Of a stretch of 64,000 bases of DNA, positions 1-10,669 are shown one piece after another. How positions within the stretch are numbered: the stretch's first letter is position 1; every line of letters starts with the position of its first letter. The DNA is from Megaustenia siamemsis (lineage: Eukaryota > Mollusca > Gastropoda > Stylommatophora > Ariophantidae): the NCBI GenBank assembly GCA_032433765.1, contig JAVIAB010000160.1, positions 34,877,702 to 34,941,701 on the forward strand, written 5' to 3'. The position numbers and the translations under genes were made by a program. The notes beneath the pieces were generated by a model, which saw only the letters and a list, made by a program, of their open reading frames with translations, was not told where the DNA came from and made no database searches.

Positions 1-580
1 GGCATTTACAGCATGCTCGGCAGGCAGAATAGTCAAGGAAGACAGTGGTGCATACGTTATGACCCCGAATAGCATGACTATGGAGGTGATGGCAGTGACC
101 AGAGCATTCACTTGGTTAGAGTCACAAGACTACAATCACACCTGTATACTGAGTGATTTGATGAACATGATAAGAAAAGTGGAGGCGAGCTCTGTATGCA
201 GGAAATGGGTAGAGTCATTGCAGAAGTGAAAAACATGTAGGGTCAACTTTGTCTACATCCCTGGACATTCAGGAGTACAGGGAAATGAAAGGGTGGACAG
301 ACTGGCTTTTGACAAACATGAGTCCACCTCATTCCTTCCGATGAAAGAGATGGGAGTTAAGATAGGCCCAGCCAGAAATGAGAAACTCAGTGGCCGTTTA
401 AAAAGACTTATCAACCAACAAAGAACTGGAGTCGTCAGTCGTTGGACACCGCGGGACTTACTGACGAGGGGATCTGAGCACCTATGTACATGTTCAGAGT
501 GCAATGGTGATGACCTGCAAACAACTCAATACGCTGCTACTTCCAGATATGGTGGTCTTCTTGAACTAGTATCTGTGTAG
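1..580 (+). pseudogene. RNase H-domain fragment of a non-LTR retrotransposon
   Basis: Translation in shifting frames gives an RNase H-like C-terminal domain: a stretch with EVMAVTRAFTWLESQ, then FVYIPGHSGVQGNERVDRLA around 248-308, the usual end of the domain (PGHSGxxGNExAD). This is followed by an open stretch at 293-580 with a Cys/His-containing tail (EHLCTCSECNGDD). Stops and a frame change near 230 break it. The same family recurs at 60240-61040 and 62765-62900. Known retroelement RNase H domains degrade the RNA of RNA:DNA hybrids; this copy is only a relic. The element continues left of the window. Confidence 0.75.
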
Positions 581-1074
581 TTGGCTGTTATCTGGGATAC
601 GATGTTCTTCCATGTTGTTTTATGAAATCGCTTTGAGTTCGATGGAAACGTGTGCCATAGAGTTTGATGTTATGTGTTAATGTTATGCGTTTATGTTATA
701 TGATGATGTTATTTGTTGACGTTATTTGTTATATGTTATGTTGACGTTAAATGTTTGTTTATGTCAGGTCGAAAGGGGAAGTCTGCCTTGTATAACTTTT
801 CGCTGATCACCATAATGGTTGTTTTCTGGACGTTCAGTTTGGCTCCACTGCCCTGACTGACATTTTTTTTTGAACGTCTCTAATATGTTCTAGGATGGAT
901 CTTTCTATTGGTGGGAGGAAAATAGTGTCGTCTGCTTAGGTGGACAGTTTTTGTTCACCCTGACTTGTATAAAGGTGCCCCTTAGGCTGCATCTTACCTG
1001 ATTTATTCTAAAAGTGGCGCTATGCGAGTATACAGGGTAATGGGGGCAGCGGGCATCCTTGTCTCACTGAACTA
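581..1074. other. No gene seen; AT-rich sequence next to a retroelement relic
   Basis: Short T/G-rich sequence with repeated 'tgttatgtgttaatg'-like words around 660-740. No convincing coding region or RNA gene was found. The part at 780-1075 may be further degraded non-LTR sequence, but I cannot support a family. Confidence 0.4.
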
Positions 1075-1936
1075 CATGGAACAAATTATGGAGTTATATT
1101 TCTTAAAAGTGACCACACAACCATGACCTTACATCGAACAAATGATAGAGATCAATATCATATTTCTCACCGACGACCGTGTCCTTCCATGGAACAAATG
1201 ATGGACATTAATATCATATTTCTTATAGGCGACCACACAATCATGCCCTTACATAGTAGAAATGATGGACATTAATATCATATTTCTTATAGGTGACCAC
1301 ATAACCATGCCCTTACATAGCAGAAATGATGGACATTAATATCATATTTCTTATAGGTGACCACATTACCATGCCCTTACGTAGTAGAAATGATGGACAT
1401 TAATATCATATTTCTTATAGGTGACCACATAACCATGCCCTCAAATAGTAGAAATGATGGACATTAATATCATATTTCTTATAGGTGACCACGTAACCAT
1501 GCCCTTACATAGTAGAAATGATGGACATTAATATCATATTTCTTATAGGTGACCACATAACCATGCCCTCAAATAGTAGAAATGATGGACATTAATATCA
1601 TATTTCTTATAGGTGACCACGTAACCATGCCCTCAAATAGTAGAAATGATGGACATTAATATCATATTTCTTATAGGTGACCACGTAACCATGCCCTTAC
1701 ATAGTAGAAATGATGGACATTAATATCATATTTCTTATAGGTGACCACATAACCATGCCCTCAAATAGTAGAAATGATGGACATTAATATCATATTTCTT
1801 ATAGGTGACCACGTAACCATGCCCTCAAATAGTAGAAATGATGGACATTAATATCATATTTCTTATAGGTGACCACGTAACCATGCCCTTACATAGTAGA
1901 AATGATGGGCATTAATATCATATTTCTTATAGGTGA
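1075..1936. repeat. Minisatellite, about 64-bp unit, about 13 copies
   Basis: The unit contains 'atgatggacattaatatcat', then 'atttcttataggtgaccac' and 'ataaccatgccctt/cctcaa'. Copies at 1451, 1515 and so on are 64 bp apart. Left-edge copies (1075-1200) are more diverged, while the central copies differ mainly at ttacat/tcaaat and acata/acgta, so two sub-variants alternate. There is no sign that it is coding. Confidence 0.9.
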
Positions 1937-2511
1937 CTACACAAGCAAGACAATTTCTCTTTTTATTTATTGGAATTTTCTTCTCAGCTTTACTGTTGAG
2001 AAAGTTAATATCTTATGCATACTTCGTTTATGAATGGAACCAAACCTTGAACTAAAGAACAGCTAATGTGACCAACGAGCTTCCGAGCAACATCAAAATA
2101 CAGACAAATGCCATTCTCTCACCAAATATCATGAAGACAACATACAGATAATATTATGGATCCACTTCTACAGAATACGACAAAGACAATGTCACTAGAT
2201 AGGACACACACACTGCAGCAGCCATTTGGGAATACTACTCAACATGCAGTTTTTGGAATCCCCCAAGAAAGATGACAAATTATGATCTTTGAAGAAACAT
2301 TTTTTTTTTAAATTCTTTATTTCTCCAAAGACAATACATTTTTATGAATCGATGATGATGATAATATTACATAAATGTTCAATGTGATTAAAAGTTGAAT
2401 AAATACATTTCACCACACGACCAAAAGGATTTAATTAAAGGAGTGCCAGGGGCGACAATAAAGCTGATTACCCTGACGTCTGTGTCAGCGTCAACATTGT
2501 TCAACATTGGC
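1937..2511. other. No gene seen
   Basis: AT-rich unique-looking sequence. A possible weak relic at 2080-2290 ('atactactcaacatgcagtttttgg') is not assignable. A long open frame that starts at 2395 owes its length to the following minisatellite. Confidence 0.3.
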
Positions 2512-2905
2512 TCTGATGTCACCTATAACATTTCAACATTGGCTCTGGAAGTCATCTATAACATTTCAACACTGGCTATGGATGTCATCAATAACATTTC
2601 AACATTGGCTCTTATGTCACCTATAACATTTCAACATTGGCTCCGATGTCACCTACAACATTTCAACATTGGTTCTGATGTCACCTATAACATTTCAACA
2701 TTGGCTCTGGAAGTCATCTATAACATTTCAACATTGGCTCTGGAAGTCATCTATAACATTTCAACATTGGTGCTCGATGTCATCAATAACATTTCAACAT
2801 TGGTGCTGGATGTCATCTATAACATTTCAACATTGGCTCTGGATGTCATCTATAACATTTCAACATTGGTTCTGGATGTCATCTATAACATTTCAACATT
2901 GGCTC
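2512..2905. repeat. Minisatellite, 30-33-bp unit, about 13 copies
   Basis: The unit is 'tctataacatttcaacattgg' followed by 'ctctggatgtca'. Because most units are 33 bp, one plus-strand frame stays open and reads ISTLALDVIYN repeats. This frame runs on into the adjacent reverse transcriptase fragment to a stop at 3177. The open frame is best explained by the period being divisible by three, not by selection for protein. Confidence 0.85.
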
Positions 2906-3745
2906 ATTCACATTCACATAAAGGAACAAGCAATGCCATACACATCATAAGATCGTTAGTAGAAAGAGCCATAGAGGTGAAAACAGATCTATACCTATGT
3001 TTCATAGATTATACCAAATTATTTGACAAAGTAAAGCTCCAAGAAATAATCAAAATATTAGAAAGCATAAACGTAGACAGCAAAGATCTAAGAATAATAA
3101 AGAACATGTACTGGCAACAAACGGGAGCCGCGATAGCTCAGTGGTTAGTGAACTGGACTACCACGGACAAGGGGTAGGGTTCAATCCCAACCGACGGCTT
3201 CCAGGTTCACCAGCCTTAAATGGATACCGGATTTTTTCTGGGGAAGTAAAGTAGCACGGGCGTAATACTGACCACATTACCCCAAAAATCATATGCTGAA
3301 GGTCTGTAAAATATAGGGTCACTAACACCATATTTCCCTATACGCCACTTGGTGTGAAGGGGTATTTTACTTTTTTTTTTTTTTTAACTGGCAACAAACA
3401 GCGGCCATAAGAACTGGAAACCAATTGGGAATGTTTCAACAAATAAAACAGAGTGTTAGGCAAGGTTGTGTGCTGTCACCAGATTTGTTTAATATTTATA
3501 GTGAGATTATTTTAAGATTCATAAGTGGTATGCCTGGAATAACAATCTGAGGTCATAATATAAATAATCTAAGGTATGCTGATGATACAGTCTTAATCGC
3601 TAAGAGTTACAAGAAATGTTAGACATTATGGTGAAGGATAGTAAAAATAAAAGACTAGGCCCTAATAGCAAAAAGACAGAAGTAATGGTAACAACAAAGA
3701 AAAAAGACACCTCATTGCAAAATAAAGACAAGTAGAACAATATTA
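2906..3745 (+). pseudogene. Non-LTR retrotransposon reverse transcriptase fragment, split by a SINE
   Basis: Translation shows the RT block A neighbourhood (DLYLCFIDYTKLFDKVK), then after the SINE at 3123-3386 the region '[20 protein letters not shown]' and a 'NLRYADDTVLIA' catalytic box near 3570. It ends in the diverged segment before 3750. Frameshifts and stops (for example near 3552) make it inactive. A second copy of the same family lies at 15596-16550. The family looks RTE- or Jockey-like, but the clade is uncertain. Confidence 0.8.
3123..3386 (+). mobile_element. tRNA-derived SINE (family A) with 13-bp target duplication
   Basis: Begins 'gggagccgcgatagctcagt' (A-box-like) with 'gggttcaatccc' (B-box-like) 40 bp on. 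A conserved body follows ('accggattttttctgg', 'aaaaatcatatgctgaaggt', 'cgccacttgg') and a T-rich 3' end. It is flanked by a perfect duplication 'actggcaacaaac' at 3110-3122 and 3387-3399, inside the RT fragment. Other copies are at 21761, 41027, 44952, 48655 and 58210. It would be transcribed by RNA polymerase III and moved by a partner LINE. Confidence 0.92.
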
Positions 3746-3749
3746 AGGA

Positions 3750-4817
3750 GCCAATGGTGGGGTGTGCTAAACACTCCAAGGTATGGTGACAGCTTTACAA
3801 ATAAAGAACACAACACAATACTGACGTTTCGGCCTGAGGCCTTCTTCAGAATACAGGGACAACGACAACAAGCGGTGAAGCACAATTACTACATGTTAGA
3901 TGATCAATTGGAGGGCGAGGAAAGTAGGATGCAGAAATAAGAAAAGAGAGAAGAGAGACATGAATATTACATGATGATAGGTATGATGGGCGTCAAGGCA
4001 TATAAAATAGAAAAAGAGAAAAATGTATAATAAAATGTACTTAGCTTAGCTCAGAGCAGGAAATCTGTAATCCGTGCTGAAACAAGTCGGAATGACTAGG
4101 AGCGCAGAGAACGTGTATAGAAAGCAACACGTGACCAAGACAGGTGAGTTAAGAGGGCAAGCGGATCTAATATCGGAAAACCAAAAGGGGGGGGGGGGAT
4201 AGACGAAGACACTCCTGGGACACAACAAGCAATACATATAAATCACTCAACAATGGAAGTGAGAGATCACGCGAAAGGTTAAGAGAAAGAAATTGAATGA
4301 CACGATAAAGTAGTGAACTAGGCAATGGGTGAGAGAGATGGACTCTACAGAATGGATGGCCTCGAACTGAAAGAGTTGAGAGGTAGGTCAACGAAAGGAA
4401 GGATTGGATACTGGAGGAAGAGATAAGGAGAGGAAGAATAATAAAGCCGGTATAATGAGAAGGGCGATAGAGGGGTGGTCTGGAGGAAGTTAGTCTATCG
4501 AGAGGTAGGGAAGTATTAGAAGAGGAGGTATGGAGAGGAGGGATAAGAAGCAGGTATGTGAAAACTGGATAGGGGGAGAGGCGGTAGGTCAGAAGTGAAT
4601 GGAAAAAGAGAAAGTCTGGAAGAAGTGGAGCAATAGGGGATGGTGTGCAAGAGGTATGAACCATAGGAGGTAAAGAAGTAGGGAAAGGATAGAACAAAGG
4701 GGGAATGAAAGTGGGCATCAGGATAAGGGGGATACTGGAATATTAGGTATAGATGAGTAGTGACTACAAGTGAATAGAGAGGAGAGGGGTGAGCTAGGAG
4801 TAGATCAGCAGAGGGGT
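3750..4817 (-). mobile_element. Inverted 3' fragment of the Penelope-like element
   Basis: Reverse complement of the PLE region 14485-15592: it includes the terminal-repeat block (3750-3940), the C-rich tract (minus-strand C run at 4187-4199) and the pyrimidine-rich 3' region. It abuts a direct-orientation copy at about 4818, so 3905-4817 pairs with 5165-6080 as a large inverted repeat with a spacer of about 350 bp. Inverted partial copies beside a full copy are typical of PLEs. Apparent minus-strand proline/serine-rich open frames here are low-complexity shadows. Confidence 0.85.
3818..3854 (-). ncRNA. Hammerhead-ribozyme-like motif in PLE terminal repeat (copy 1)
   Basis: On the minus strand: GTATT, core CTGAAGA, stem II AGGCCTCAGGCC, then GAAAC GTC and AGTAT. 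The CTGANGA...GAAA core, a GGCC/GGCC stem II, and a 5-pair stem I (GTATT with AGTAT, including G-T wobbles) fit a minimal hammerhead. The helix III sequence ACGT is self-complementary, as expected for hammerheads that act as dimers. PLEs are known to carry such ribozymes. Activity is inferred. Confidence 0.7.
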
Positions 4818-6086
4818 CCACCACCGTCTGATCGCTCGTTGGGGCTGCCTCACCCCTCGTGGCATCAATGTATCCCTGTCCCTCTGAGGACCCTCCTCCC
4901 TCCGACTCCACCCTCCCACCTATGGACCTCTCTTCATATTTCTCTTCTTGGGTCTTCTACTCCTCGTCCATTCCTGTTTTTCATATCCTCTTTGAGTAAC
5001 CCCCATCTTGCCTTCTTCATCCTAACCCCCCCCCCCTCTCCACACCTTTTTCTCTTCTGACTACCTTCATGTCCTTTACCTCTTTATCACTATATCACCT
5101 CTCCACCTGGACTGTACGTACGATCTCTCTGCCCACCTCTATTGTTCCTCGTCCTTCCCACCACCCCTCTGCTGATCTACTCCTAGCTCACCCCTCTCCT
5201 CTCTATTCACTTGTAGTCACTACTCATCTATACCTAATATTCCAGTATCCCCTTATCCTGATGCCCACTTTCATTCCCCCCTTTGTTCTATCATTTCCCT
5301 ACTTCTTTACCTCCTATGGTTCATACCTCTTGCACACCATCCCCTATTGCTCCACTTCTTCCAGACTTTCTCTTTTTCCATTCACTGCTGACCTACAGCC
5401 TCTCCTCCTATCCAGTTTTCACATACCTGCTTCTTATCCCTCCTCTCCATACCTCCTCCTCTAATACTTCCCTACCTCTCGATAGACTAACTTCTTCCGG
5501 ACCACCCCTCTATCGCCCTTCTCATTATACCGGCTTTATTATTCTTCCTCTCCTTATCTCTTCCTCCAGTATCCAATCCTTCCTTTCGTTGACCTACCTC
5601 TCAACTCTTTCAGTTCGAGGCCATCCATTCTGTAGAGTCCATCTCTCTCACCCATTGCCTAGTTCACTACTTTATCGTGTCATTCAATTTCTTTCTCTAA
5701 CCTTTCGCGTGATCTCTCACTTCCATTGTTGAGTGATTTATATGTATTGCTTGTTGTGTCCCAGGAGTGTCTTCGTCTATCCCCCTTCCCCCCCCCCCCT
5801 TGGTTTTCCCGATATTAGATCCGCTTGCCCTCTTAACTCACCTGTCTTGGTCACGTGTTGCTTTCTATACACGTTCTCTGCGCTCCTAGTCATTCCGACT
5901 TGTTTCAGCACGGATTACAGATTTCCTGCTCTGAGCTAAGCTAAGTACATTTTATTATACATTTTTCTCTTTTTCTATTTTATATGTCTTGACGCCCATC
6001 ATACCTATCATCATGTAATATTCATTTCTCTCTTCTCTCTTTTCGTATTTCTACATCCTGCTTTCCTCGCCCTCCACTTGATCATC
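4818..6086 (+). mobile_element. 5'-truncated Penelope-like element copy, left part
   Basis: Starts in the last codons of the PLE ORF (IARWGCL-type end, stop at about 4876-4878). It then follows the 3' region of the full copy (14217-15395) closely, including the C-rich tract near 5790. It is broken at 6087 by the transposon pair and resumes at 11001. Several overlapping pyrimidine-rich frames are open on both strands but are not convincing proteins. Confidence 0.85.
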
Positions 6087-6107
6087 TATTGGTCGTTTCA
6101 AATCTAA

Positions 6108-6419
6108 ATGTTCACGATTAACATGAAATATCTCCTCTTTCCCTGCACTTACAAACTTGATTTTTTGCATCTGGCCTTGTTTTTCCAAGGTCCCACCGAT
6201 TTCACAAAATTTAATGATGTAGGAAGTATGCTTCATCATGAAGCAGCACTTTCCTTTGATCTCAGTGAATTTACGGATCTTTTTGCTCCTGGAGAAAATA
6301 ATTTACCGTACATTAATGGAAATCAGCTTCTCGACATAGGCGTCTCTACACAACTTGAAAGTTGGAGGCGTTTATCAACTGTTTACTTTCTATTGTTTAC
6401 TTTCTTTAAAATACTATGA
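6108..6419 (+). CDS. 103-residue open frame opposite the transposase, unknown
   Basis: Open frame at the 3' end of transposon copy 1, running towards the transposase gene. It reads MFTINMKYLLFPC...LSEFTDLFAPGENNLPYINGNQ...; I recognise no family. It is duplicated unchanged in copy 2 (10670-10981), but that follows from the copies being almost identical and is not evidence of coding. It could be a chance frame or the remains of captured sequence. Confidence 0.2.
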   Translation: MFTINMKYLLFPCTYKLDFLHLALFFQGPTDFTKFNDVGSMLHHEAALSFDLSEFTDLFAPGENNLPYINGNQLLDIGVSTQLESWRRLSTVYFLLFTFFKIL

Positions 6420-6836
6420 GAATGTCAATGGTATAGCCTTTACAGACGGTCTAAAACAAATCAGCGTATAAACAGTTCCATTAATGAAAACTATTTAAAC
6501 AATATACAACAAAGAATACATTTAAAAAAATTAATTATCCGTTGCGAGCGATAACGAGCATGACATATCAAGCAAAGTTATTGTTTATGGGTACGCATGT
6601 GACTAAAGAGTCCGATGTAAGCACGGGATCCTCTTCACTGTAAAGAGCTACATTGTTCGTTTTATGTCTTTCCATGTGACTTTCATTATTTTACGTAAAC
6701 AAGACATATGAAAGTGATTTAGTTTCTTTGCATGCCTGCAGTACACATATCAAGGATCTTTACATTTTCAAAACGTTATCAACTTTAGCTAAAGATTGAT
6801 CATGCGGACATATAAAAACGTCCATTATTATTTCAT

Positions 6837-8114
6837 TTATTCTGAATCAGAGGAGTCTAACATATTGATTACTAATCTGGGCTGAACGAACGATAGTCCA
6901 TCTTTTTTCCAATAGTCATTTTCTTCTTTTAAGACATGATCTTCACATTTGCACCAAAAATCTGTGTCAATCTGTGATAGAGCAGCATATGTCAGTCCTT
7001 TTATATCGCATAGTTTAAAACTTGTATTCTCAGCTGCCACCTGCCCTTTAATTTTTGCCCAAACGAGTTCAATGGGGTTTAATTGTGGATGATAAGGGGG
7101 CAGTCTCAAGCACGTATGACCATGCTGTTGAATGATTTTGTCTATTTGGAATACTTTGGTCTTTTGCGATTTCTTAACAAGTGACAGTAATTCAGGTTTC
7201 AAAAATCCCTCGTTAAATGGAATTCCTTCCTTTCTTAGCCAAATCTTTATAACATCTTTTGTACTGGTAGATGTAGGAATTTTGTCTTCTTCTGCCACAG
7301 CGTTGTGGTACGACGCGTTGTCCATTACCAGACAGGATGGTCTGTCTAGAATTGGAAGAAGAGTATTTTCAATCCACTCTCTAAATATATGGCCATTCAT
7401 CTCGGTGTGATAGTCCCTGTTGTCAGTATAATTAGAGGTGAATATAAGTTCTGCATTTTTCACCAACCCTTCTTTTCGGCTGCCTGCATGTGCCATTATA
7501 ATACGCTGTCCTTTTCCAGTGGGTACACATCTTTTAATACTTCCATCTGATAACTGCCATTCCTTTGCACTTGTGTGGTGAGAATTTATCCAAGATTCAT
7601 CTAGAAATACAATATCATAACCTTGGTTACGCATTTCCCGTACTTCACGTAAATATTTACTCCTCATAGAAACTAAGTGCGGCTTCTCGCAGATGACATT
7701 TCTACCACTATCGTACTTTCTAAACGTAAAACCGATGCTTCTAACAGTTCTCCATAATGTTGTTTTCGACACAACAATGTCATTTTCTGCTCTCAGTCGA
7801 ATTTTCAGTTTTCTTAAAGTCACAGTTTCTTTGGAATCGAACATTTTACAAATTGCTCTTCTAATCACTTCCTTGTCAAAACTATCGACTACTTTCTTTC
7901 TTCCTAGCGTCCTAGTCTTGATTGAACTGGACACTCCGTTAGCTTTAAGCACTTGTTTGAAAAAGCGTTTGCTTATACCCAATGCGTGAATAGTTCTCTT
8001 TTCTGGCTTTGAGATGCTTCGATACAGTTTTCCACGCTTAGCTTCTATGCAAAAATATTTATACACCTTTATTGCCACTGATTGTAATGTAAGGAACTTT
8101 ACTTTTATACCCAT
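6837..8114 (-). CDS. Tc1/mariner-type (IS630 superfamily) transposase, copy 1, intact
   Basis: 425-residue intact frame. The N-terminal 130 residues form a helix-turn-helix-type DNA-binding region (SKTTLWRTVRSIGFTFRK, residues about 116-133). The DDE catalytic domain has D172 in VFLDESW, D265 in LVMDNASYH and E349 in HPQLNPIELVW. The first two motifs and the P-x-NPIE box are those of IS630/Tc1/mariner enzymes, which cut and paste DNA at TA sites. There are 83 residues between the second D and the E, far more than the 34 of classical Tc1. The protein is identical to that of copy 2, so both copies may still be functional. The start ATG is the first in frame; stop TAA at 6837-6839. Confidence 0.92.
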   Translation of the reverse strand: MGIKVKFLTLQSVAIKVYKYFCIEAKRGKLYRSISKPEKRTIHALGISKRFFKQVLKANGVSSSIKTRTLGRKKVVDSFDKEVIRRAICKMFDSKETVTLRKLKIRLRAENDIVVSKTTLWRTVRSIGFTFRKYDSGRNVICEKPHLVSMRSKYLREVREMRNQGYDIVFLDESWINSHHTSAKEWQLSDGSIKRCVPTGKGQRIIMAHAGSRKEGLVKNAELIFTSNYTDNRDYHTEMNGHIFREWIENTLLPILDRPSCLVMDNASYHNAVAEEDKIPTSTSTKDVIKIWLRKEGIPFNEGFLKPELLSLVKKSQKTKVFQIDKIIQQHGHTCLRLPPYHPQLNPIELVWAKIKGQVAAENTSFKLCDIKGLTYAALSQIDTDFWCKCEDHVLKEENDYWKKDGLSFVQPRLVINMLDSSDSE

Positions 8115-8540
8115 TGACTAACAGATCACAAATTTAACGAAATTACCCCATAATTAGGATACGCCGTTGCACATAACTCACAACAAAACGACAGGAAATG
8201 GTATGCACCGGATATAAAATTATAACTATGACGCGTTTTATGTGTTTTTTAGTGCTTAAAACAGGGAAATTGGCGCGCATTACGTTCAAGATGACAAGTC
8301 CGTGGGTGCTCACTCATATGAAGCGGTAATTCCTCCAAATATATGGTTTGACCAAAATGCCTTAAATTTGTATACTTCAAATAAAGAATATTTAAAACTA
8401 TACGTTTGTTGGTGAGGAAATGAATGTACTTCTTGGGACCAAAAAATCACAAGACCATATGCAAAATTTCAGCATTATCAATCAATTGGTTGCAGAGATA
8501 TGGAATTTTAAACACCTTCAAAATATTTTGAAACGACCAA

Positions 8541-8549
8541 TACATGTTA
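8541..8549. other. Nine-base centre of the transposon palindrome
   Basis: The only DNA between the two transposons is TA-catgt-TA. The undisturbed PLE repeat at 15398-15406 reads TA-acatg-TA at this position, so the centre is its reverse complement. This suggests the two copies sit in neighbouring TA targets and that the spacer between them was later inverted. Confidence 0.8.
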
Positions 8550-8974
8550 TAGGTCGTTTCAAAATATTTTGAAGGTGTTTAAAATTCCATATCTCTGCAA
8601 CCAATTGATTGATAATGCTGAAATTTTGCATATGGTCTTGTGATTTTTTGGTCCCAAGAAGTACATTCATTTCCTCACCAACAAACGTATAGTTTTAAAT
8701 ATTCTTTATTTGAAGTATACAAATTTAAGGCATTTGGTCAAACCATATATTTGGAGGAATTACCGCTTCATATGAGTGAGCACCCACGGACTTGTCATCT
8801 TGAACGTAATGCGCGCCAATTTCCCTGTTTTAAGCACTAACAAACACATAAAACGCGTCATAGTTATAATTTTATATCCGGTGCATCCCATTTCCTGTCG
8901 TTTTGTTGTGATTTATGTGCAACGGCGTATCCTAATTATTGGGTAATTTCGTTAAATTTGTGATCTGTTAGTCA

Positions 8975-10252
8975 ATGGGTATAAAAGTAAAGTTCCTTAC
9001 ATTGCAATCAGTGGCAATAAAGGTGTATAAATATTTTTGCATAGAAGCTAAGCGTGGAAAACTGTATCGAAGCATCTCAAAGCCAGAAAAGAGAACTATT
9101 CACGCATTGGGTATAAGCAAACGCTTTTTCAAACAAGTGCTTAAAGCTAACGGAGTGTCCAGTTCAATCAAGACTAGGACGCTAGGAAGAAAGAAAGTAG
9201 TCGATAGTTTTGACAAGGAAGTGATTAGAAGAGCAATTTGTAAAATGTTCGATTCCAAAGAAACTGTGACTTTAAGAAAACTGAAAATTCGACTGAGAGC
9301 AGAAAATGACATTGTTGTGTCGAAAACAACATTATGGAGAACTGTTAGAAGCATCGGTTTTACGTTTAGAAAGTACGATAGTGGTAGAAATGTCATCTGC
9401 GAGAAGCCGCACTTAGTTTCTATGAGGAGTAAATATTTACGTGAAGTACGGGAAATGCGTAACCAAGGTTATGATATTGTATTTCTAGATGAATCTTGGA
9501 TAAATTCTCACCACACAAGTGCCAAGGAATGGCAGTTATCAGATGGAAGTATTAAAAGATGTGTACCCACTGGAAAAGGACAGCGTATTATAATGGCACA
9601 TGCAGGCAGCCGAAAAGAAGGGTTGGTGAAAAATGCAGAACTTATATTCACCTCTAATTATACTGACAACAGGGACTATCACACCGAGATGAATGGCCAT
9701 ATATTTAGAGAGTGGATTGAAAATACTCTTCTTCCAATTCTAGACAGACCATCCTGTCTGGTAATGGACAACGCGTCGTACCACAACGCTGTGGCAGAAG
9801 AAGACAAAATTCCTACATCTACCAGTACAAAAGATGTTATAAAGATTTGGCTAAGAAAGGAAGGAATTCCATTTAACGAGGGATTTTTGAAACCTGAATT
9901 ACTGTCACTTGTTAAGAAATCGCAAAAGACCAAAGTATTCCAAATAGACAAAATCATTCAACAGCATGGTCATACGTGCTTGAGACTGCCCCCTTATCAT
10001 CCACAATTAAACCCCATTGAACTCGTTTGGGCAAAAATTAAAGGGCAGGTGGCAGCTGAGAATACAAGTTTTAAACTATGCGATATAAAAGGACTGACAT
10101 ATGCTGCTCTATCACAGATTGACACAGATTTTTGGTGCAAATGTGAAGATCATGTCTTAAAAGAAGAAAATGACTATTGGAAAAAAGATGGACTATCGTT
10201 CGTTCAGCCCAGATTAGTAATCAATATGTTAGACTCCTCTGATTCAGAATAA
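8975..10252 (+). CDS. Tc1/mariner-type (IS630 superfamily) transposase, copy 2, intact
   Basis: 425 residues, identical in protein sequence to copy 1. Same DDE residues D172, D265 and E349, and the same HTH-type N-terminus. It is transcribed away from copy 1: the two genes diverge from the palindrome centre with about 430 bp on each side between the centre and the start codons, which would contain the promoters. One synonymous difference from copy 1 is visible in codon 10 region (TTG against TTA). Stop TAA at 10250-10252. Confidence 0.92.
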   Translation: MGIKVKFLTLQSVAIKVYKYFCIEAKRGKLYRSISKPEKRTIHALGISKRFFKQVLKANGVSSSIKTRTLGRKKVVDSFDKEVIRRAICKMFDSKETVTLRKLKIRLRAENDIVVSKTTLWRTVRSIGFTFRKYDSGRNVICEKPHLVSMRSKYLREVREMRNQGYDIVFLDESWINSHHTSAKEWQLSDGSIKRCVPTGKGQRIIMAHAGSRKEGLVKNAELIFTSNYTDNRDYHTEMNGHIFREWIENTLLPILDRPSCLVMDNASYHNAVAEEDKIPTSTSTKDVIKIWLRKEGIPFNEGFLKPELLSLVKKSQKTKVFQIDKIIQQHGHTCLRLPPYHPQLNPIELVWAKIKGQVAAENTSFKLCDIKGLTYAALSQIDTDFWCKCEDHVLKEENDYWKKDGLSFVQPRLVINMLDSSDSE

Positions 10253-10669
10253 ATGAAATAATAATGGACGTTTTTATATGTCCGCATGATCAATCTTTAG
10301 CTAAAGTTGATAACGTTTTGAAAATGTAAAGATCCTTGATATGTGTACTGCAGGCATGCAAAGAAACTAAATCACTTTCATATGTCTTGTTTACGTAAAA
10401 TAATGAAAGTCACATGGAAAGACATAAAACGAACAATGTAGCTCTTTACAGTGAAGAGGATCCCGTGCTTACATCGGACTCTTTAGTCACATGCGTACCC
10501 ATAAACAATAACTTTGCTTGATATGTCATGCTCGTTATCGCTCGCAACGGATAATTAATTTTTTTAAATGTATTCTTTGTTGTATATTGTTTAAATAGTT
10601 TTCATTAATGGAACTGTTTATACGCTGATTTGTTTTAGACCGTCTGTAAAGGCTATAACATTGACATTC

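Larger units (their letters stand above)
6089..8540 (-). mobile_element. Tc1/mariner-type transposon, copy 1 (E1)
   Basis: 2452-bp element with 14-bp terminal inverted repeats TTGGTCGTTTCAAA at 6089-6102 and, inverted, at 8527-8540. It is flanked by TA dinucleotides (6087-6088 and 8541-8542). It encodes one intact transposase on the minus strand. It is the mirror image of copy 2 (8550-11000), with only a handful of differences, mainly between the transposase start and the inner end. The surrounding host sequence is the PLE terminal repeat, whose empty form is seen at 15393-15415. Confidence 0.93.

Noticed and set aside
3131..3200. Functional tRNA genes in the SINE heads
   Set aside because: A- and B-box-like motifs are present, but the cloverleaf is incomplete and each is joined to a SINE body with a target duplication.
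4046..5939. Proline/serine-rich open frames on both strands in the PLE 3' regions
   Set aside because: They come from pyrimidine-rich non-coding sequence, recur in every PLE copy with frame changes, and show no domain.
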